Below are positions 16,800 to 25,726 of a stretch of DNA of 64,000 nt, piece by piece. The position numbers and the translations under genes are program-made. The DNA is from Ectopseudomonas composti (GTDB lineage: Bacteria > Pseudomonadota > Gammaproteobacteria > Pseudomonadales > Pseudomonadaceae). The notes under the pieces are model-generated. The model did not search any database. It saw nothing but the letters and a program-made list of their open reading frames with translations, and had not been told where the DNA came from. The stretch lies in contig NZ_LSSW01000022.1 of assembly GCF_001567565.1 (NCBI RefSeq), positions 248,001 to 312,000 on the forward strand. The letters run 5' to 3'. Each line of letters starts with the position of its first letter. Positions within the stretch are counted from its first letter, which is position 1.

Positions 16800-18782
16800 T
16801 TATGTCCGGACTGGCAGCCAACGCACCAGAATGCGCTGCAAGTCAGCCCGTTTGAACGGTTTTGCCAGGTAATCGTTCATTCCCGCTTCCAGGCAGGCTT
16901 CGCGGTCACCCTGCAGGGCATTGGCCGTCAAGGCGATGATGGGTACCTGTTGTCCCTGTTCGAGCTGACGGATCTGCCGCGTGGCCTCGTAGCCATCCAT
17001 CAGCGGCAGGCGACAGTCCATCAAAATCGCGTCGTAGTCGTGCTGGGCGACGCTCTGCACCGCTTGCTGGCCATCGCCGACCAGACTGACCTGATAGCCC
17101 AGGCTGCGCAGCATGGCTTCGATCACCGTCTGGTTGACCGGGTTGTCCTCGACCAACAGCACGGCCTGGCCGTCGCCGCTGCCGAGCGCCTGGTTGTCGC
17201 TGCTGTGCAAATGCTCGCTGCAAGGCACAAAGGGCAACGGTATTTCCAGGGTGAATACCGAGCCTTCGCCTAATTGGCTTTCCGCACGCAGGGTGCCGCC
17301 CATGCGCTCGGCCAGGGTGCGGGCAATCGGCAGGCCAAGGCCGGTGCCGCCGTAACGCCGAGAAATCGAGGTGTCGGCCTGCTGGAAGGCATCGAACATG
17401 TGCTCCAGGCGCTCGGCATCGACGCCGATACCGCTGTCATGCACGGCGCAGGTGAACCACAGCACCTGCTCGTCCAGCTTCTGCCAGCGGGTCTCCACGC
17501 GGATCTGGCCTTCTTCGGTGAACTTCAGCGCGTTGCCGACCAGGTTGACCAGAATCTGCCGGATGCGTGTGGGGTCGCCGCGCACTTCCAACTGGTCGAG
17601 GCCGGTTTGGGTTTCCAGCAGCAGGCGCAGGCCACGTTGCTGGGCGCTGTGCTGGAACACCTGCACCGAGCCTTGCAGCAGCTCCAGCAGGCTGAAGGGA
17701 ATGGCTTCGAGCTCCAGCGCACCGCGTTCGATCCGCGAGAAGTCGAGGATATCGTTGATCACTTTGAGCAGGTGTTCGGTGGACTCGGTGGCCAGGGCAG
17801 CGTATTCGGTCTGTTCGTCATTGAGACTGGTGGTTTCCAGCAATTGCAGCATGCCCAGCACACCATTCATGGGGGTGCGCAGTTCGTGGCTCATCATCGC
17901 CAGGAAGTCGGACTTGGCGCGGTTGGCCTGCTCGGATTCCTCGCGGGCCTGAATCAGTTCGGCAATCGCCTGCTGCTGCTCCTGGCCGCTTTGCTCGAGC
18001 GCGCGAGCCAGGTTGTTGATGTGCCGGGCCAGGTCGGTCAGCTCGTCGTTGCCGCGCTCGGCCAGGGATGGGCGGTAGTCGCCGCTCTGGATGCGCTCCA
18101 GAGCCAGCCCCATGGCGCTGAGCGGTTGCGCCAGGCGTTTGGCCAGGCGACGGGCGAGGAGGAAGGTCAGAAGCAGGGCGAACAATGACAGAACGCCGGC
18201 CTTGAGCAGGATTTCCTGCTGACGGGTGTTGAAGGTGTCGTTGGACATGCCGACCACGACCCGCCCCAGGTAACCGTCGCCGAGCACCTTGCTCAGCGGC
18301 GGCAGTGTCTGCAGGTGGGAAGGCGGTCCCTGCAGACGAATCGGCGCCTGGAACACCTCGACCTGCGGGGTGCTATGACCTTGTTCCTTGGGCAGTTCCA
18401 CGTACACGAGGATGTCGTCGTTGCGATCACGAACTTCTGCAAAGCGCACGTCAGGGGTGCTCAGGGTGGCGCGCAGCAGGGCCTCCAGGCTTTGCAGGTT
18501 GCCATTGAGCACGCCATATTCGGTGGCAGGGGCGAGCTGATTGGCGATCAACTGACCGGTGTGGCCTTGTTCCTGGCGCAGATCCTGCAGGCGTGTGAAG
18601 GTCAGAAAGCCGGTCAGCAGCAGCGTCAGCAACAGCGCGGGACCAACGCTGATCAGCTGGGTACGGGTATGGATGTTCCAGCCGCGGCGCTGACCGATGG
18701 CCATGCCGTCCCTGGTGGTTGGCGGCTCCGCTGTCTGCTGACGAGACGAGCTGGGCGGGGGCAAGGGGCTGCCTGTGGGCAC
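16800..18782 (-). CDS. Hybrid sensor kinase (PA1611-like), no Hpt domain
   Basis: A 660-residue hybrid histidine kinase. TM1 46-63, periplasmic sensor 64-190, TM2 192-210, HAMP 211-262, coiled coil, HisKA with His299 in [12 protein letters not shown], HATPase_c with G-G-T-G-L-G-L-P-I, and one receiver domain with phosphoacceptor Asp near 589 (I-L-M-D-C-R-L-P). There is no C-terminal Hpt, so phosphate must pass to a separate Hpt protein. Position next to fabA and gpsA equals that of P. aeruginosa PA1611, which works with RetS/GacS and HptB. Start GTG 18782 follows AAGGA with 7 bases; ATG 18704 is an alternative. Confidence 0.9.
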   Translation of the reverse strand: MPTGSPLPPPSSSRQQTAEPPTTRDGMAIGQRRGWNIHTRTQLISVGPALLLTLLLTGFLTFTRLQDLRQEQGHTGQLIANQLAPATEYGVLNGNLQSLEALLRATLSTPDVRFAEVRDRNDDILVYVELPKEQGHSTPQVEVFQAPIRLQGPPSHLQTLPPLSKVLGDGYLGRVVVGMSNDTFNTRQQEILLKAGVLSLFALLLTFLLARRLAKRLAQPLSAMGLALERIQSGDYRPSLAERGNDELTDLARHINNLARALEQSGQEQQQAIAELIQAREESEQANRAKSDFLAMMSHELRTPMNGVLGMLQLLETTSLNDEQTEYAALATESTEHLLKVINDILDFSRIERGALELEAIPFSLLELLQGSVQVFQHSAQQRGLRLLLETQTGLDQLEVRGDPTRIRQILVNLVGNALKFTEEGQIRVETRWQKLDEQVLWFTCAVHDSGIGVDAERLEHMFDAFQQADTSISRRYGGTGLGLPIARTLAERMGGTLRAESQLGEGSVFTLEIPLPFVPCSEHLHSSDNQALGSGDGQAVLLVEDNPVNQTVIEAMLRSLGYQVSLVGDGQQAVQSVAQHDYDAILMDCRLPLMDGYEATRQIRQLEQGQQVPIIALTANALQGDREACLEAGMNDYLAKPFKRADLQRILVRWLPVRT

Positions 18783-18938
18783 GAATCGTCCTTGGCAATT
18801 AACGTCGATCCGGCATGTTAACCGACCGGCTGCGCTTTGCCAGTCTCAGGCGTGCGCACTCTGCGGTAATTCTCGTTTGTCTGCCTCGATAGGCGGCCAG
18901 CACTGAACTTTTGCCCTGGCCGGGTACTCTCGGCTCCG

Positions 18939-18944
18939 TATAAT
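18939..18944 (+). promoter_or_regulatory. -10 element for gpsA
   Basis: A perfect TATAAT lies 42 bases before the gpsA ATG, in otherwise GC-rich DNA. I find no good -35 at 17 bases, so activation or an imperfect -35 is possible. Confidence 0.5.
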
Positions 18945-18986
18945 GCCTGCAGACCGCCATCACCAATGGCCTCATTCGGAAGACCT

Positions 18987-20009
18987 ATGACACAGCTTCA
19001 ACCCATTGCCGTAATCGGCGGCGGCAGCTTCGGCACCGCCTTGGCCAATCTGCTGGCGGAAAACGGCCAGCGCGTCCTGCAGTGGATGCGCGACCCCGAG
19101 CAGGCCGAGCAGATGCGCCAGAGCGGGGAAAACCCGCGCTACCTGAAGGGCGTCAAGCTGCATTGCGGTATCGAGCCGACCAGCGACCTTAGCGGTGTGC
19201 TGCAGCAGGTCGAGCTGGTGTTGGTCGCGTTGCCTTCCAGCGCCCTGCGCGATGCCCTGCAACCCGTCGCGCCGCTGCTGGCGGGCAAGATGCTGATCAG
19301 TACGACCAAAGGCATCGAGGCCAAGACTTTCAAGCTGATGAGTCAGATTCTCGAAGAGATCGCCCCCGATGCGCGTATCGGTGTGTTGTCCGGGCCGAAC
19401 CTGGCCAAGGAGGTGGCCGACCACGCTCTGACCGCGACGGTGATCGCCAGTGAAGACGAAGAACTGTGCCTGCGCGTGCAGCAGGCCCTGCATGGGCGGA
19501 CCTTCCGTGTCTACGCCAGCGCCGACCGTTTCGGCGTGGAGCTCGGCGGGGCGCTGAAGAACGTCTACGCCATCATGTCCGGCATGGCGGCGGCGCTGGG
19601 CATGGGCGAGAACACCAAGAGCATGCTGATCACCCGCGCCCTGGCAGAGATGACCCGTTTCGCGGTCAAGCTCGGCGCCAACCCCATGACCTTTCTCGGC
19701 CTGGCGGGCGTCGGCGACCTTATCGTCACCTGTTCGTCACCGAAGAGTCGCAACTATCAGGTGGGCTTCGCCCTGGGCGAAGGTCTCAGCCTGGAAGAGG
19801 CCGTGCAGCGTCTCGGAGAAGTCGCCGAAGGGGTCAACACACTGAAGGTGCTCAAGGCTCGCGCCGAGGAGCTGGACGTGTACATGCCACTGGTCGCAGG
19901 TTTGCATGCCATTCTTTTCGAGGGGCGTACGCTGGCTCAGGTCATCGAACTGCTGATGCTCGGCGAGCCCAAGACCGATGTCGATTTCATCCCTACTGCG
20001 GGTTTCTGA
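18987..20009 (+). CDS. gpsA: Glycerol-3-phosphate dehydrogenase [NAD(P)+]
   Basis: A 340-residue cytosolic enzyme reducing dihydroxyacetone phosphate to sn-glycerol 3-phosphate, the backbone for phospholipids. Rossmann motif [12 protein letters not shown] (10-21), then S-T-T-K-G-I (about 108-113) and the C-terminal catalytic region [10 protein letters not shown] with the key Lys near 190, and R-N-Y-Q-V-G. Start ATG 18987 has GGAAGA upstream; an in-frame ATG 7 codons earlier is less well placed. Followed 29 bases later by the DUF4389 gene and sixA, the same order as the PA1614 region. Confidence 0.97.
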   Translation: MTQLQPIAVIGGGSFGTALANLLAENGQRVLQWMRDPEQAEQMRQSGENPRYLKGVKLHCGIEPTSDLSGVLQQVELVLVALPSSALRDALQPVAPLLAGKMLISTTKGIEAKTFKLMSQILEEIAPDARIGVLSGPNLAKEVADHALTATVIASEDEELCLRVQQALHGRTFRVYASADRFGVELGGALKNVYAIMSGMAAALGMGENTKSMLITRALAEMTRFAVKLGANPMTFLGLAGVGDLIVTCSSPKSRNYQVGFALGEGLSLEEAVQRLGEVAEGVNTLKVLKARAEELDVYMPLVAGLHAILFEGRTLAQVIELLMLGEPKTDVDFIPTAGF

Positions 20010-20038
20010 GCCCGGCAGCCAATCAAGGAGCGTGAGTC

Positions 20039-20386
20039 ATGAGCGATGAAAAACAGGAACTGGAGCGTGAGTCGATTCTGCTGCGCATTCTGTGGATGGT
20101 GATTTTCGTCATCGTCTGGCAACTGGCCGAGGTGGTGCTCGGTGCGGTGGTACTGCTGCAACTGGGATATCGCCTGTTCTACGGGGCGCCCAATGGCGGA
20201 CTGATGAGTTTTGGTGACAGCCTGAGCCAGTACCTGGCGCAGATCGGTCGTTTCGGTACCTTCAATACCGACGAAAAACCCTGGCCGTTCGCTGATTGGC
20301 CTGCGCCGCGCACGCCGGAAGGCGAAACCGCACACAGCATCCCGCCAGCGCCACATCCGGTGCGCGACGAGGAGCCCAAGCTGTGA
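20039..20386 (+). CDS. DUF4389 membrane protein
   Basis: A 115-residue protein with one long or hairpin-like hydrophobic stretch (16-43: W-M-V-I-F-V-I-V-W-Q-L-A-E-V-V-L) followed by a soluble tail rich in Pro and acidic residues, as in DUF4389 proteins next to sixA in pseudomonads. Function unknown. AAGGAG lies 8 bases before the ATG, and its stop overlaps the GTG of sixA (GTGA). Confidence 0.85.
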   Translation: MSDEKQELERESILLRILWMVIFVIVWQLAEVVLGAVVLLQLGYRLFYGAPNGGLMSFGDSLSQYLAQIGRFGTFNTDEKPWPFADWPAPRTPEGETAHSIPPAPHPVRDEEPKL

Positions 20387-20841
20387 GGCTATGGCTGCTG
20401 CGTCATGGTGAAGCCGAGCCGCAGGCTGAAAGCGATGCGGCCCGCGAGCTGACTGCTCACGGTCGCAATGAAGTGCTGCAGGCAGCCGCTCAGCTCGCCG
20501 GCCGGCCATTGACTGCCATTGTTGCCAGCCCCTATGTGCGTGCTCAGCAGACGGCCGAGCTGGTACGCGGCGAACTGGGCTTCGCCGGCAAAGCCGTTAC
20601 GGTGCCCTGGCTGACCCCGGACAGTGATCCGCGCGAAGTGCTGAAGCATCTCGATGAGCGTGAAAGCGCCGAGGTGCTGCTGGTCAGCCACCAGCCTCTG
20701 ATTGGTGCATTGGGTGGGTTGTTGGTGCACGGTCATCGTCAGGAGCCGTTGCCCATGCGCACTGCCAGCCTGGCCGAGCTGGAAGGCGACATTCCGGCCG
20801 CCGGGTTGATGGAACTGCTGGCGCTGATCCATCCCCGTTGA
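20383..20841 (+). CDS. sixA: Phosphohistidine phosphatase SixA
   Basis: A 152-residue histidine-phosphatase-fold protein. The catalytic R-H-G-E motif is at residues 7-10 and the second histidine is in V-S-H-Q-P-L-I-G (about 107). SixA removes phosphate from phosphohistidine (NPr of the nitrogen phosphotransferase system in E. coli). GTG 20383 is the start because it makes a 4-base overlap with the preceding gene and puts the R-H-G motif at the N-terminus; an earlier frame would add 29 residues read out of frame through DUF4389. A stem-loop follows (20846-20867). Confidence 0.92.
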   Translation: MRLWLLRHGEAEPQAESDAARELTAHGRNEVLQAAAQLAGRPLTAIVASPYVRAQQTAELVRGELGFAGKAVTVPWLTPDSDPREVLKHLDERESAEVLLVSHQPLIGALGGLLVHGHRQEPLPMRTASLAELEGDIPAAGLMELLALIHPR

Positions 20842-20845
20842 GCCC

Positions 20846-20867
20846 GCAGCGCCTTTCGCGGCGCTGC
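20846..20867 (+). terminator. Stem-loop after sixA
   Basis: GCAGCGCC / GGCGCTGC, 8-bp stem with a 6-base loop, 5 bases after the sixA stop. No U-tract, so strength is uncertain. Confidence 0.4.
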
Positions 20868-20960
20868 AGGTGCATCCCGCCTGGCCTTCGTAGGAGCATG
20901 CAAATGTTCCAGGCGAGAAACATTTCTTAACTTGCGCCTCTTTTGTCTGCGTGGAATATT

Positions 20961-20982
20961 CAACCAAGCAAATGCTTGGTTG
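20961..20982. promoter_or_regulatory. Perfect palindrome upstream of acyl-CoA ligase
   Basis: Arms CAACCAAGCA and TGCTTGGTTG (10 bp each) flank a 2-base AA centre, 33 bases before the ligase GTG. A 22-bp perfect dyad of this shape is typical of TetR-family operators of acyl-CoA genes. It does not match the PsrA consensus I know, so the regulator is open. Confidence 0.65.
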
Positions 20983-21014
20983 ATTCCTACAAAAACAACA
21001 AAGGAGCAAGCCCC

Positions 21015-22682
21015 GTGGCTGATGCAATCCGTTTGCCGCTCGAGCTGTTTTACGAACGTGAAGCAAGGCACCCGAACAAAACCTACATGGTGCAGCCTCT
21101 GGGGGGCGGCCAGCTGCTGGAGCTGAGCTGGGCCGATGTCGGCGAACAGGCACGTCGAGCCGCCAATTGGCTGCGCAGCCGGGAGTTGCCGCCCTGCAGC
21201 CGTATCGCCATCATTTCCAAGAACTGTGCGCACTGGATCATCACCGACCTGGCCATCTGGATGGCCGGTCATGTTTCGGTGCCGCTCTATCCCAATCTCA
21301 CCGCCGACTCCATGGGCCAGGTACTGGAGCATTCCGAGGCGGCATTGGCTTTCATTGGCAAGCTCGACGACTGGGCGTCGATGGCGCCGGGGCTGCCGCA
21401 GGGGTTACCGACCGTCAGCCTGCCACTGCATCCGCACGGCGAATTCGATTACCGCTGGGACGACCTGCAGCGCAGCGCGCCGATTCAGGATGACCCCAAG
21501 CCTGCAGCCAACCAGTTGGCGACCATCATCTATACCTCCGGCACCACCGGCATGCCCAAGGGCGTGATGCACAATTTCTCCAATTTCGGTTTCGCTGCCA
21601 GCAATGCCATCACGCTGTTCGGCGTGGGTGAGGATGATCGGCTGATCTCCTACCTGCCGCTGTGTCACGTGGCCGAGCGCATGTTCGTCGAGTTGGCGTC
21701 GATCTATGCCGGGCAGACGATCTTCTTCGCCGAAAGCCTGGATACCTTCCTCGCCGACCTCAAACGCGCACGGCCGACGGTGATGTTCGGCGTGCCGCGC
21801 ATCTGGACCAAGTTCCAGATGGGCGTCTACAGCAAGATGCCGGCGCAGAAGCTCGACCGCCTGCTGCGCCTGCCGATCATTGGCCACTTCATCGGGCGCA
21901 AGGTCCTCGCCGGGCTTGGCCTGGACGCCATTCGCTACGCGCTGTCCGGCGCTGCGCCGGTGCCCGAGACGCTGCTCAACTGGTATCGCCGCCTGGGTAT
22001 GGAGATCCAGGAGGTCTACGGCATGACCGAGAACTGCGGCTATTCCCACGTGTGCCGACCTGGCAAGTTCAAGCAGGGCTGGATTGGCCAGAACAATCCG
22101 GGTGTCGAGGTGCGCATTGCCGAGGATGGTGAAGTCCAGGTGCGCAGTGGCGCGACCATGCAGGGCTACTACAAGGATCCGCTCAAGACCGCCGAGGCGC
22201 TGACCGACGATGGTTTCTTGCGCACTGGCGACAAGGGGGAGCAGGACGCCGAGGGCAATCTGCGCCTGACCGGGCGAATCAAGGAAATCTTCAAGACCAG
22301 CAAGGGCAAGTACGTGGCGCCAGCGCCGATCGAGAACCGCATAGGCGAGCACTCGCGTATCGAGCAGGTGTGCGTGGTTGGCGATGGTCTGCCGCAGCCC
22401 ATTGCCCTTTGCGTGCTTTCGGACGTGGGGCGTCAGGAGGCGGCCAACGACAACCGTGATGAGTTGGAAAGCAGCCTCAAGGCCTTGCTCGCCGAGGTCA
22501 ACGGTTGTCTCGATCATCATGAGCAGCTGCAGGGACTGGTGCTGGTCAAGGACGTCTGGGCGGTGGAGAACGGTTTCCTCACGCCGACTCTGAAGATCAA
22601 GCGCGCGGTGATCGAGGGCACCTACGGCGGGCGTTTCGCAGAGTGGCAGCAGCGCAGCGAAGCGGTGCTCTGGCACGATTGA
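21015..22682 (+). CDS. AMP-dependent acyl-CoA synthetase/ligase
   Basis: A 555-residue ANL-superfamily ligase activating a carboxylic acid, probably a medium/long fatty acid, to its CoA thioester via an adenylate. P-loop I-I-Y-T-S-G-T-T-G-M-P-K-G (about 171-183), E-V-Y-G-M-T-E-N region, and hinge/C-terminal T-G-R-I-K-E-I-F-K-T-S-K-G-K-Y-V with the A10 Lys in T-P-T-L-K-I-K-R. Start GTG 21015 has AAGGAG 8 bases upstream; a longer frame starting at 20943 would cover the operator. Equivalent to PA1617; the next gene is a thioesterase. Confidence 0.92.
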   Translation: MADAIRLPLELFYEREARHPNKTYMVQPLGGGQLLELSWADVGEQARRAANWLRSRELPPCSRIAIISKNCAHWIITDLAIWMAGHVSVPLYPNLTADSMGQVLEHSEAALAFIGKLDDWASMAPGLPQGLPTVSLPLHPHGEFDYRWDDLQRSAPIQDDPKPAANQLATIIYTSGTTGMPKGVMHNFSNFGFAASNAITLFGVGEDDRLISYLPLCHVAERMFVELASIYAGQTIFFAESLDTFLADLKRARPTVMFGVPRIWTKFQMGVYSKMPAQKLDRLLRLPIIGHFIGRKVLAGLGLDAIRYALSGAAPVPETLLNWYRRLGMEIQEVYGMTENCGYSHVCRPGKFKQGWIGQNNPGVEVRIAEDGEVQVRSGATMQGYYKDPLKTAEALTDDGFLRTGDKGEQDAEGNLRLTGRIKEIFKTSKGKYVAPAPIENRIGEHSRIEQVCVVGDGLPQPIALCVLSDVGRQEAANDNRDELESSLKALLAEVNGCLDHHEQLQGLVLVKDVWAVENGFLTPTLKIKRAVIEGTYGGRFAEWQQRSEAVLWHD

Positions 22683-22691
22683 TCATGAATG

Positions 22692-22715
22692 GGCCGGCCT
22701 CTGCCGGCCTGGTTT
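22692..22715 (+). terminator. Terminator-like hairpin after ligase gene
   Basis: GGCCGGC (22692-22698), loop CTCT, GCCGGCC (22703-22709), then TGGTTTTT. Stem and T-run look like a Rho-independent terminator, though the thioesterase gene begins only 27 bases on, so read-through is likely partial. Confidence 0.6.
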
Positions 22716-22741
22716 TTCGACGCGGCAGGAGGAATGCTGGC

Positions 22742-23185
22742 ATGGCACTGTGGCAACGACCGCCTGATATCGATGCGCTCAATGCGACCCTGAAAAACAG
22801 TATTGGCGAGGTGCTGGACATTCGTTTCGAAGCCTTCGACGACGAATCGCTCAGCGCCAGCATGGCGATCGACTCGCGCACCCATCAGCCCTACGGCCTG
22901 TTGCATGGCGGTGCGTCGGTGGTCCTGGCGGAAACGCTGGGTTCCACCGCCAGCTACCTGTGCATCGACAGCAGCCGTTTCTACTGCGTCGGCCTGGAGG
23001 TCAACGCCAACCACCTGCGTGGCCTGCGCAGCGGACGCGTACATGCCGTTGCGCGGCCGGTGCATCTGGGGCGTACCACGCACGTCTGGGATATTCGCCT
23101 CAGTGGCGACGACGGCAAGGCCAGTTGCATCTCACGGCTGACGATGGCCATCGTGCCTCTGGGTGAGCAAGCGCCGAAACGCTGA
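22742..23185 (+). CDS. Hotdog-fold acyl-CoA thioesterase (PA1618-like)
   Basis: A 147-residue single-hotdog thioesterase of the YdiI/MenI/PaaI group. The active-site helix shows L-L-H-G-G-A-S-V-V-L-A-E-T-L-G-S with the His-Gly-Gly motif and catalytic Glu. It would hydrolyse aryl- or acyl-CoA thioesters in the cytoplasm. GGAGGA sits 8 bases before ATG 22742. It forms a pair with the acyl-CoA ligase, so synthesis and cleavage of acyl-CoA are adjacent. Its TGA falls at the left edge of a short inverted-repeat element (23185-23290). Confidence 0.9.
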   Translation: MALWQRPPDIDALNATLKNSIGEVLDIRFEAFDDESLSASMAIDSRTHQPYGLLHGGASVVLAETLGSTASYLCIDSSRFYCVGLEVNANHLRGLRSGRVHAVARPVHLGRTTHVWDIRLSGDDGKASCISRLTMAIVPLGEQAPKR

Positions 23186-23290
23186 GAGTCTGTCCAAAGG
23201 CTGCTGCGTTGAAGCTACAGCCGGTGAGCTGCGCTTTGGCGTCTGGGTCGTGCTGTCAGGTGCCAGCTCACTGGCCTTTTGGCCGACTCT
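23185..23290. repeat. Short MITE-like element with imperfect terminal inverted repeats
   Basis: The left end AGAGTCTGTCCAAAGGC and the reverse complement of the right end, AGAGTCGGCCAAAAGGC, match at 14 of 17 positions. The 106-bp segment is non-coding and contains GCTGCGTTGAA, also found in the repeats around 53.8 kb. It has the shape of the small dispersed repeats common between Pseudomonas genes. Confidence 0.5.
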
Positions 23291-23344
23291 GATGCCTGCA
23301 ATTTCATCCAAGATTTACCCGGCTCACGGCGCTACAGTACGCGC

Positions 23345-24148
23345 ATGGATCACATCACTCACATTCAAAGCAGCTTGCCTGGCGTCCGTCTGATCGATGC
23401 CGAGTACCGCCGCTTCGCCTTTCCCCGGCACTTTCATCTGGAATATCACGTCGGCCTGCTGATACAGGGGCAGCATCGCTACGCCTATGGTGGTGAGCGC
23501 CGGCATGTCGGGGCAGGGGACGTGCTGCTGATGGCGCCGGAAGGGATTCACGACGGCGCCTGTCTGGATGGGCAGAGCTACCGCATCCGGGTGATGGCAT
23601 TCGATCCCTCCTGGCTGGACGAGGCGAGTCGCACCCTGAGCGACGGCCGCCAGGGCGCACCACGTTTGACCACCAGCAGCTTGCGTAACTCTCTGCTGTC
23701 GCAGCACCTGCAGCGATTTCATGCGGCGATGCTGGAAGGTTCGCAACTGGCCCAGGAAGAGGCGCTCTGGCAGGCATTGGCCCATCTGCTGGAAATGGGG
23801 TCGACCTTGCGCGTCAGCGAGGCGCATCGCGTTTTCGATCATCACACCTGGCAGCAGCTGCGCGACTGGCTGGAAAGCCGTCTGGACAATCCGCCCTCGC
23901 TGGAGGAGATCGCCGTGTTCTGCGCCATGAGCCCGTGGCAGGCACTGCGACGTTTTCGCCAGCACACCGGCTTGCCACCCCATCAGTGGCTGATGCAGCT
24001 GCGCCTGCAGCGAGCGTTGCCGCTGGTGCTGGCCGGACAACCCTTGAGCGAGATCGCCCTGCGCCTGGGCTTTTACGACCAGGCGCATTTCTCGCGGCTG
24101 TTCCGCCGCACCTACGGTCTGCCGCCGGCGCGCCTGCGCCAGGGCTGA
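23345..24148 (+). CDS. AraC family transcriptional regulator
   Basis: A 267-residue regulator: N-terminal cupin-type AraC_binding domain (about 15-110; H-F-H-L-E-Y-H-V-G, G-D-V-L-L-M-A-P-E-G) and C-terminal double helix-turn-helix (about 175-265; L-S-E-I-A-L-R-L-G-F-Y-D-Q-A-H-F-S-R-L-F-R-R). Start ATG 23345 is chosen because the cupin domain follows directly; no strong ribosome site is seen. It probably controls the LysE-type exporter that follows 42 bases later, a common pairing (inference). Effector unknown. Confidence 0.9.
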   Translation: MDHITHIQSSLPGVRLIDAEYRRFAFPRHFHLEYHVGLLIQGQHRYAYGGERRHVGAGDVLLMAPEGIHDGACLDGQSYRIRVMAFDPSWLDEASRTLSDGRQGAPRLTTSSLRNSLLSQHLQRFHAAMLEGSQLAQEEALWQALAHLLEMGSTLRVSEAHRVFDHHTWQQLRDWLESRLDNPPSLEEIAVFCAMSPWQALRRFRQHTGLPPHQWLMQLRLQRALPLVLAGQPLSEIALRLGFYDQAHFSRLFRRTYGLPPARLRQG

Positions 24149-24190
24149 TCCACCCGCACATCCCGTCCTTTCAATTTCCTGGAGATCACC

Positions 24191-24823
24191 ATGCAGGAGA
24201 CGTCCGTCTTGCTGTCGCTGGCTGCCGTGTTCGCGGTCGCCCTTATCAGCCCCGGCCCCGATGTGGCTTTGGTGGTCCGTACCGCCCTGCACCAGGGCCA
24301 GCGCGCGGGTCTGCTCAGTGCGCTGGGCCTGGCCTGCGGCATTCTTCTGCACGGCACGCTGGTGCTCAGCGGTGTGGCCCTGTTGCTCAGCCGCACCGAG
24401 TGGCTGTTCGATCTGGTACAGATAGGCGGAGCGCTGTATCTGGGCTGGCTGGGCGTTACTGCCGTGCGCGCCTGGTGGCGCGGCAGTGCCGGTCCCAGAC
24501 GCCTGGATGGTGAGCTGGCGCCCTCGTTGTTCGGCCCCTGGTTGCGCGGGGTATTCACCAATCTGGGTAACCCCAAGGCACTGGTATTCTTCCTGGCCCT
24601 GCTCAGCAGTCTGGTGCCGGCTGATATGTCGGTGCCCGGCAAGGTGGCCTGTGCTGCGCTGCTGTTTGGCCTGAGCCTGTTCTGGTTCAGTCTGTTGGGC
24701 CTGACACTGAGCCGGCCGCTGATGCGCCAGCGTTTGCTGCAGGTGGCCCCGACCATCGATTTCGTCTGTGGCCTGGTATTCCTGCTGGTGGCGGCGAGCA
24801 TTGTCGGGCGTCTGCTGCTATAG
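24191..24823 (+). CDS. LysE/RhtB family exporter
   Basis: A 210-residue inner-membrane protein with about six helices and the family N-terminal signature I-S-P-G-P-D-V-A-L-V (18-27) and N-L-G-N-P-K-A-L-V-F-F near 125. The family exports amino acids or their derivatives by proton antiport. TGGAG precedes the ATG by 7 bases. It follows the AraC regulator in the same direction and is likely its target. Substrate cannot be told. Confidence 0.9.
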   Translation: MQETSVLLSLAAVFAVALISPGPDVALVVRTALHQGQRAGLLSALGLACGILLHGTLVLSGVALLLSRTEWLFDLVQIGGALYLGWLGVTAVRAWWRGSAGPRRLDGELAPSLFGPWLRGVFTNLGNPKALVFFLALLSSLVPADMSVPGKVACAALLFGLSLFWFSLLGLTLSRPLMRQRLLQVAPTIDFVCGLVFLLVAASIVGRLLL

Positions 24824-24922
24824 CCCTGGCCGTTGCGCCGCCATCAATGGCGGTTACGGTCATTGCCGTGCGCTCAGGGCTGCCGGAGAATCCGGGTATG
24901 TTCGCTTTTTCGAGTGTGATGC

Positions 24923-25726
24923 ATGCCGCAGCCGATCTTCTTCGCTCATGCCAACGGCTTCCCGTCTGCCACCTACGGCAAGCTGTTCGCTGCCCTGGCA
25001 CCGGATTTCGATGTGCAGCACCTGGAGCAGCACGGCCACGATCCACGGTTTCCGGTCAATGACAACTGGTCGAATCTGGTCGATGAACTGATCCATCACT
25101 TGCAGCAGGGCGGTGAGCCAGTCTGGGGTGTGGGCCATTCACTGGGCGGCGTGCTGCATTATCACGCGGCCCTGCTTTGCCCCGAGCTGTACCGTGGGGT
25201 GGTGATGCTCGATTCACCGGTGCTGACCCTGGCTGACCGCATGGTCATTCGCGCCGCCAAACGCTTTGGCTTCATCGACCGCATCACGCCCGCCGGCCGC
25301 ACCCTGGGGCGCCGTGAAGCATTCGCCGATCTGGCCGAGGCGCGGGATTACTTCGCTGGCAAGAGCCTGTTTCGACGCTTCGACCCTGAGTGCCTGGACG
25401 CCTATGTCAGGTATGGTCTGCAAGGGGGCGAGCAGGGGCTGCGTTTGAAGTTCGATCCTGCGACCGAAATCAGTATCTACCGCAGCGTGCCGCATACTTC
25501 GCCGGGCCGCCCGCAGCAGTTGGCGGTGCCGCTGGCCATGGTGCGCGGTCGCCACAGCCGGGTGGTATTGCCGCATCATGCGCGTCTGCTGCGGCGCATG
25601 CCGCGCGCCGAGTACCACAATCTGCCTGGCGGGCATATGTTCCCGCTGGAGCGCCCACAGGCCACCGCCGAGCTGCTGCGTCAGCTGTTCACCCGCTGGG
25701 CCGGTAGCCAGGAGCAACGTGCATGA
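24923..25726 (+). CDS. Alpha/beta hydrolase (PA1621-like)
   Basis: A 267-residue cytosolic alpha/beta hydrolase. N-terminal F-F-A-H-A-N-G-F-P supplies the oxyanion region; nucleophile elbow G-H-S-L-G-G at about 73-78; a late His in L-P-G-G-H-M-F-P-L-E. Substrate unknown; esterase or acyl hydrolase activity is inferred. Its stop overlaps the start of a second hydrolase gene (ATGA), so they are co-translated. Confidence 0.88.
   Translation: MPQPIFFAHANGFPSATYGKLFAALAPDFDVQHLEQHGHDPRFPVNDNWSNLVDELIHHLQQGGEPVWGVGHSLGGVLHYHAALLCPELYRGVVMLDSPVLTLADRMVIRAAKRFGFIDRITPAGRTLGRREAFADLAEARDYFAGKSLFRRFDPECLDAYVRYGLQGGEQGLRLKFDPATEISIYRSVPHTSPGRPQQLAVPLAMVRGRHSRVVLPHHARLLRRMPRAEYHNLPGGHMFPLERPQATAELLRQLFTRWAGSQEQRA

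Noticed and set aside
20881..20960. PsrA (fatty acid) operator upstream of the acyl-CoA ligase
   Set aside because: The GAAACATTTC-like stretch lacks the GTTTC/GTTTG second half; the nearby 22-bp dyad is a different sequence.
24838..24853. CCGCCAT-CA-ATGGCGG dyad after the LysE-type gene
   Set aside because: Loop too short and no T-tract; not convincing as a terminator or operator.
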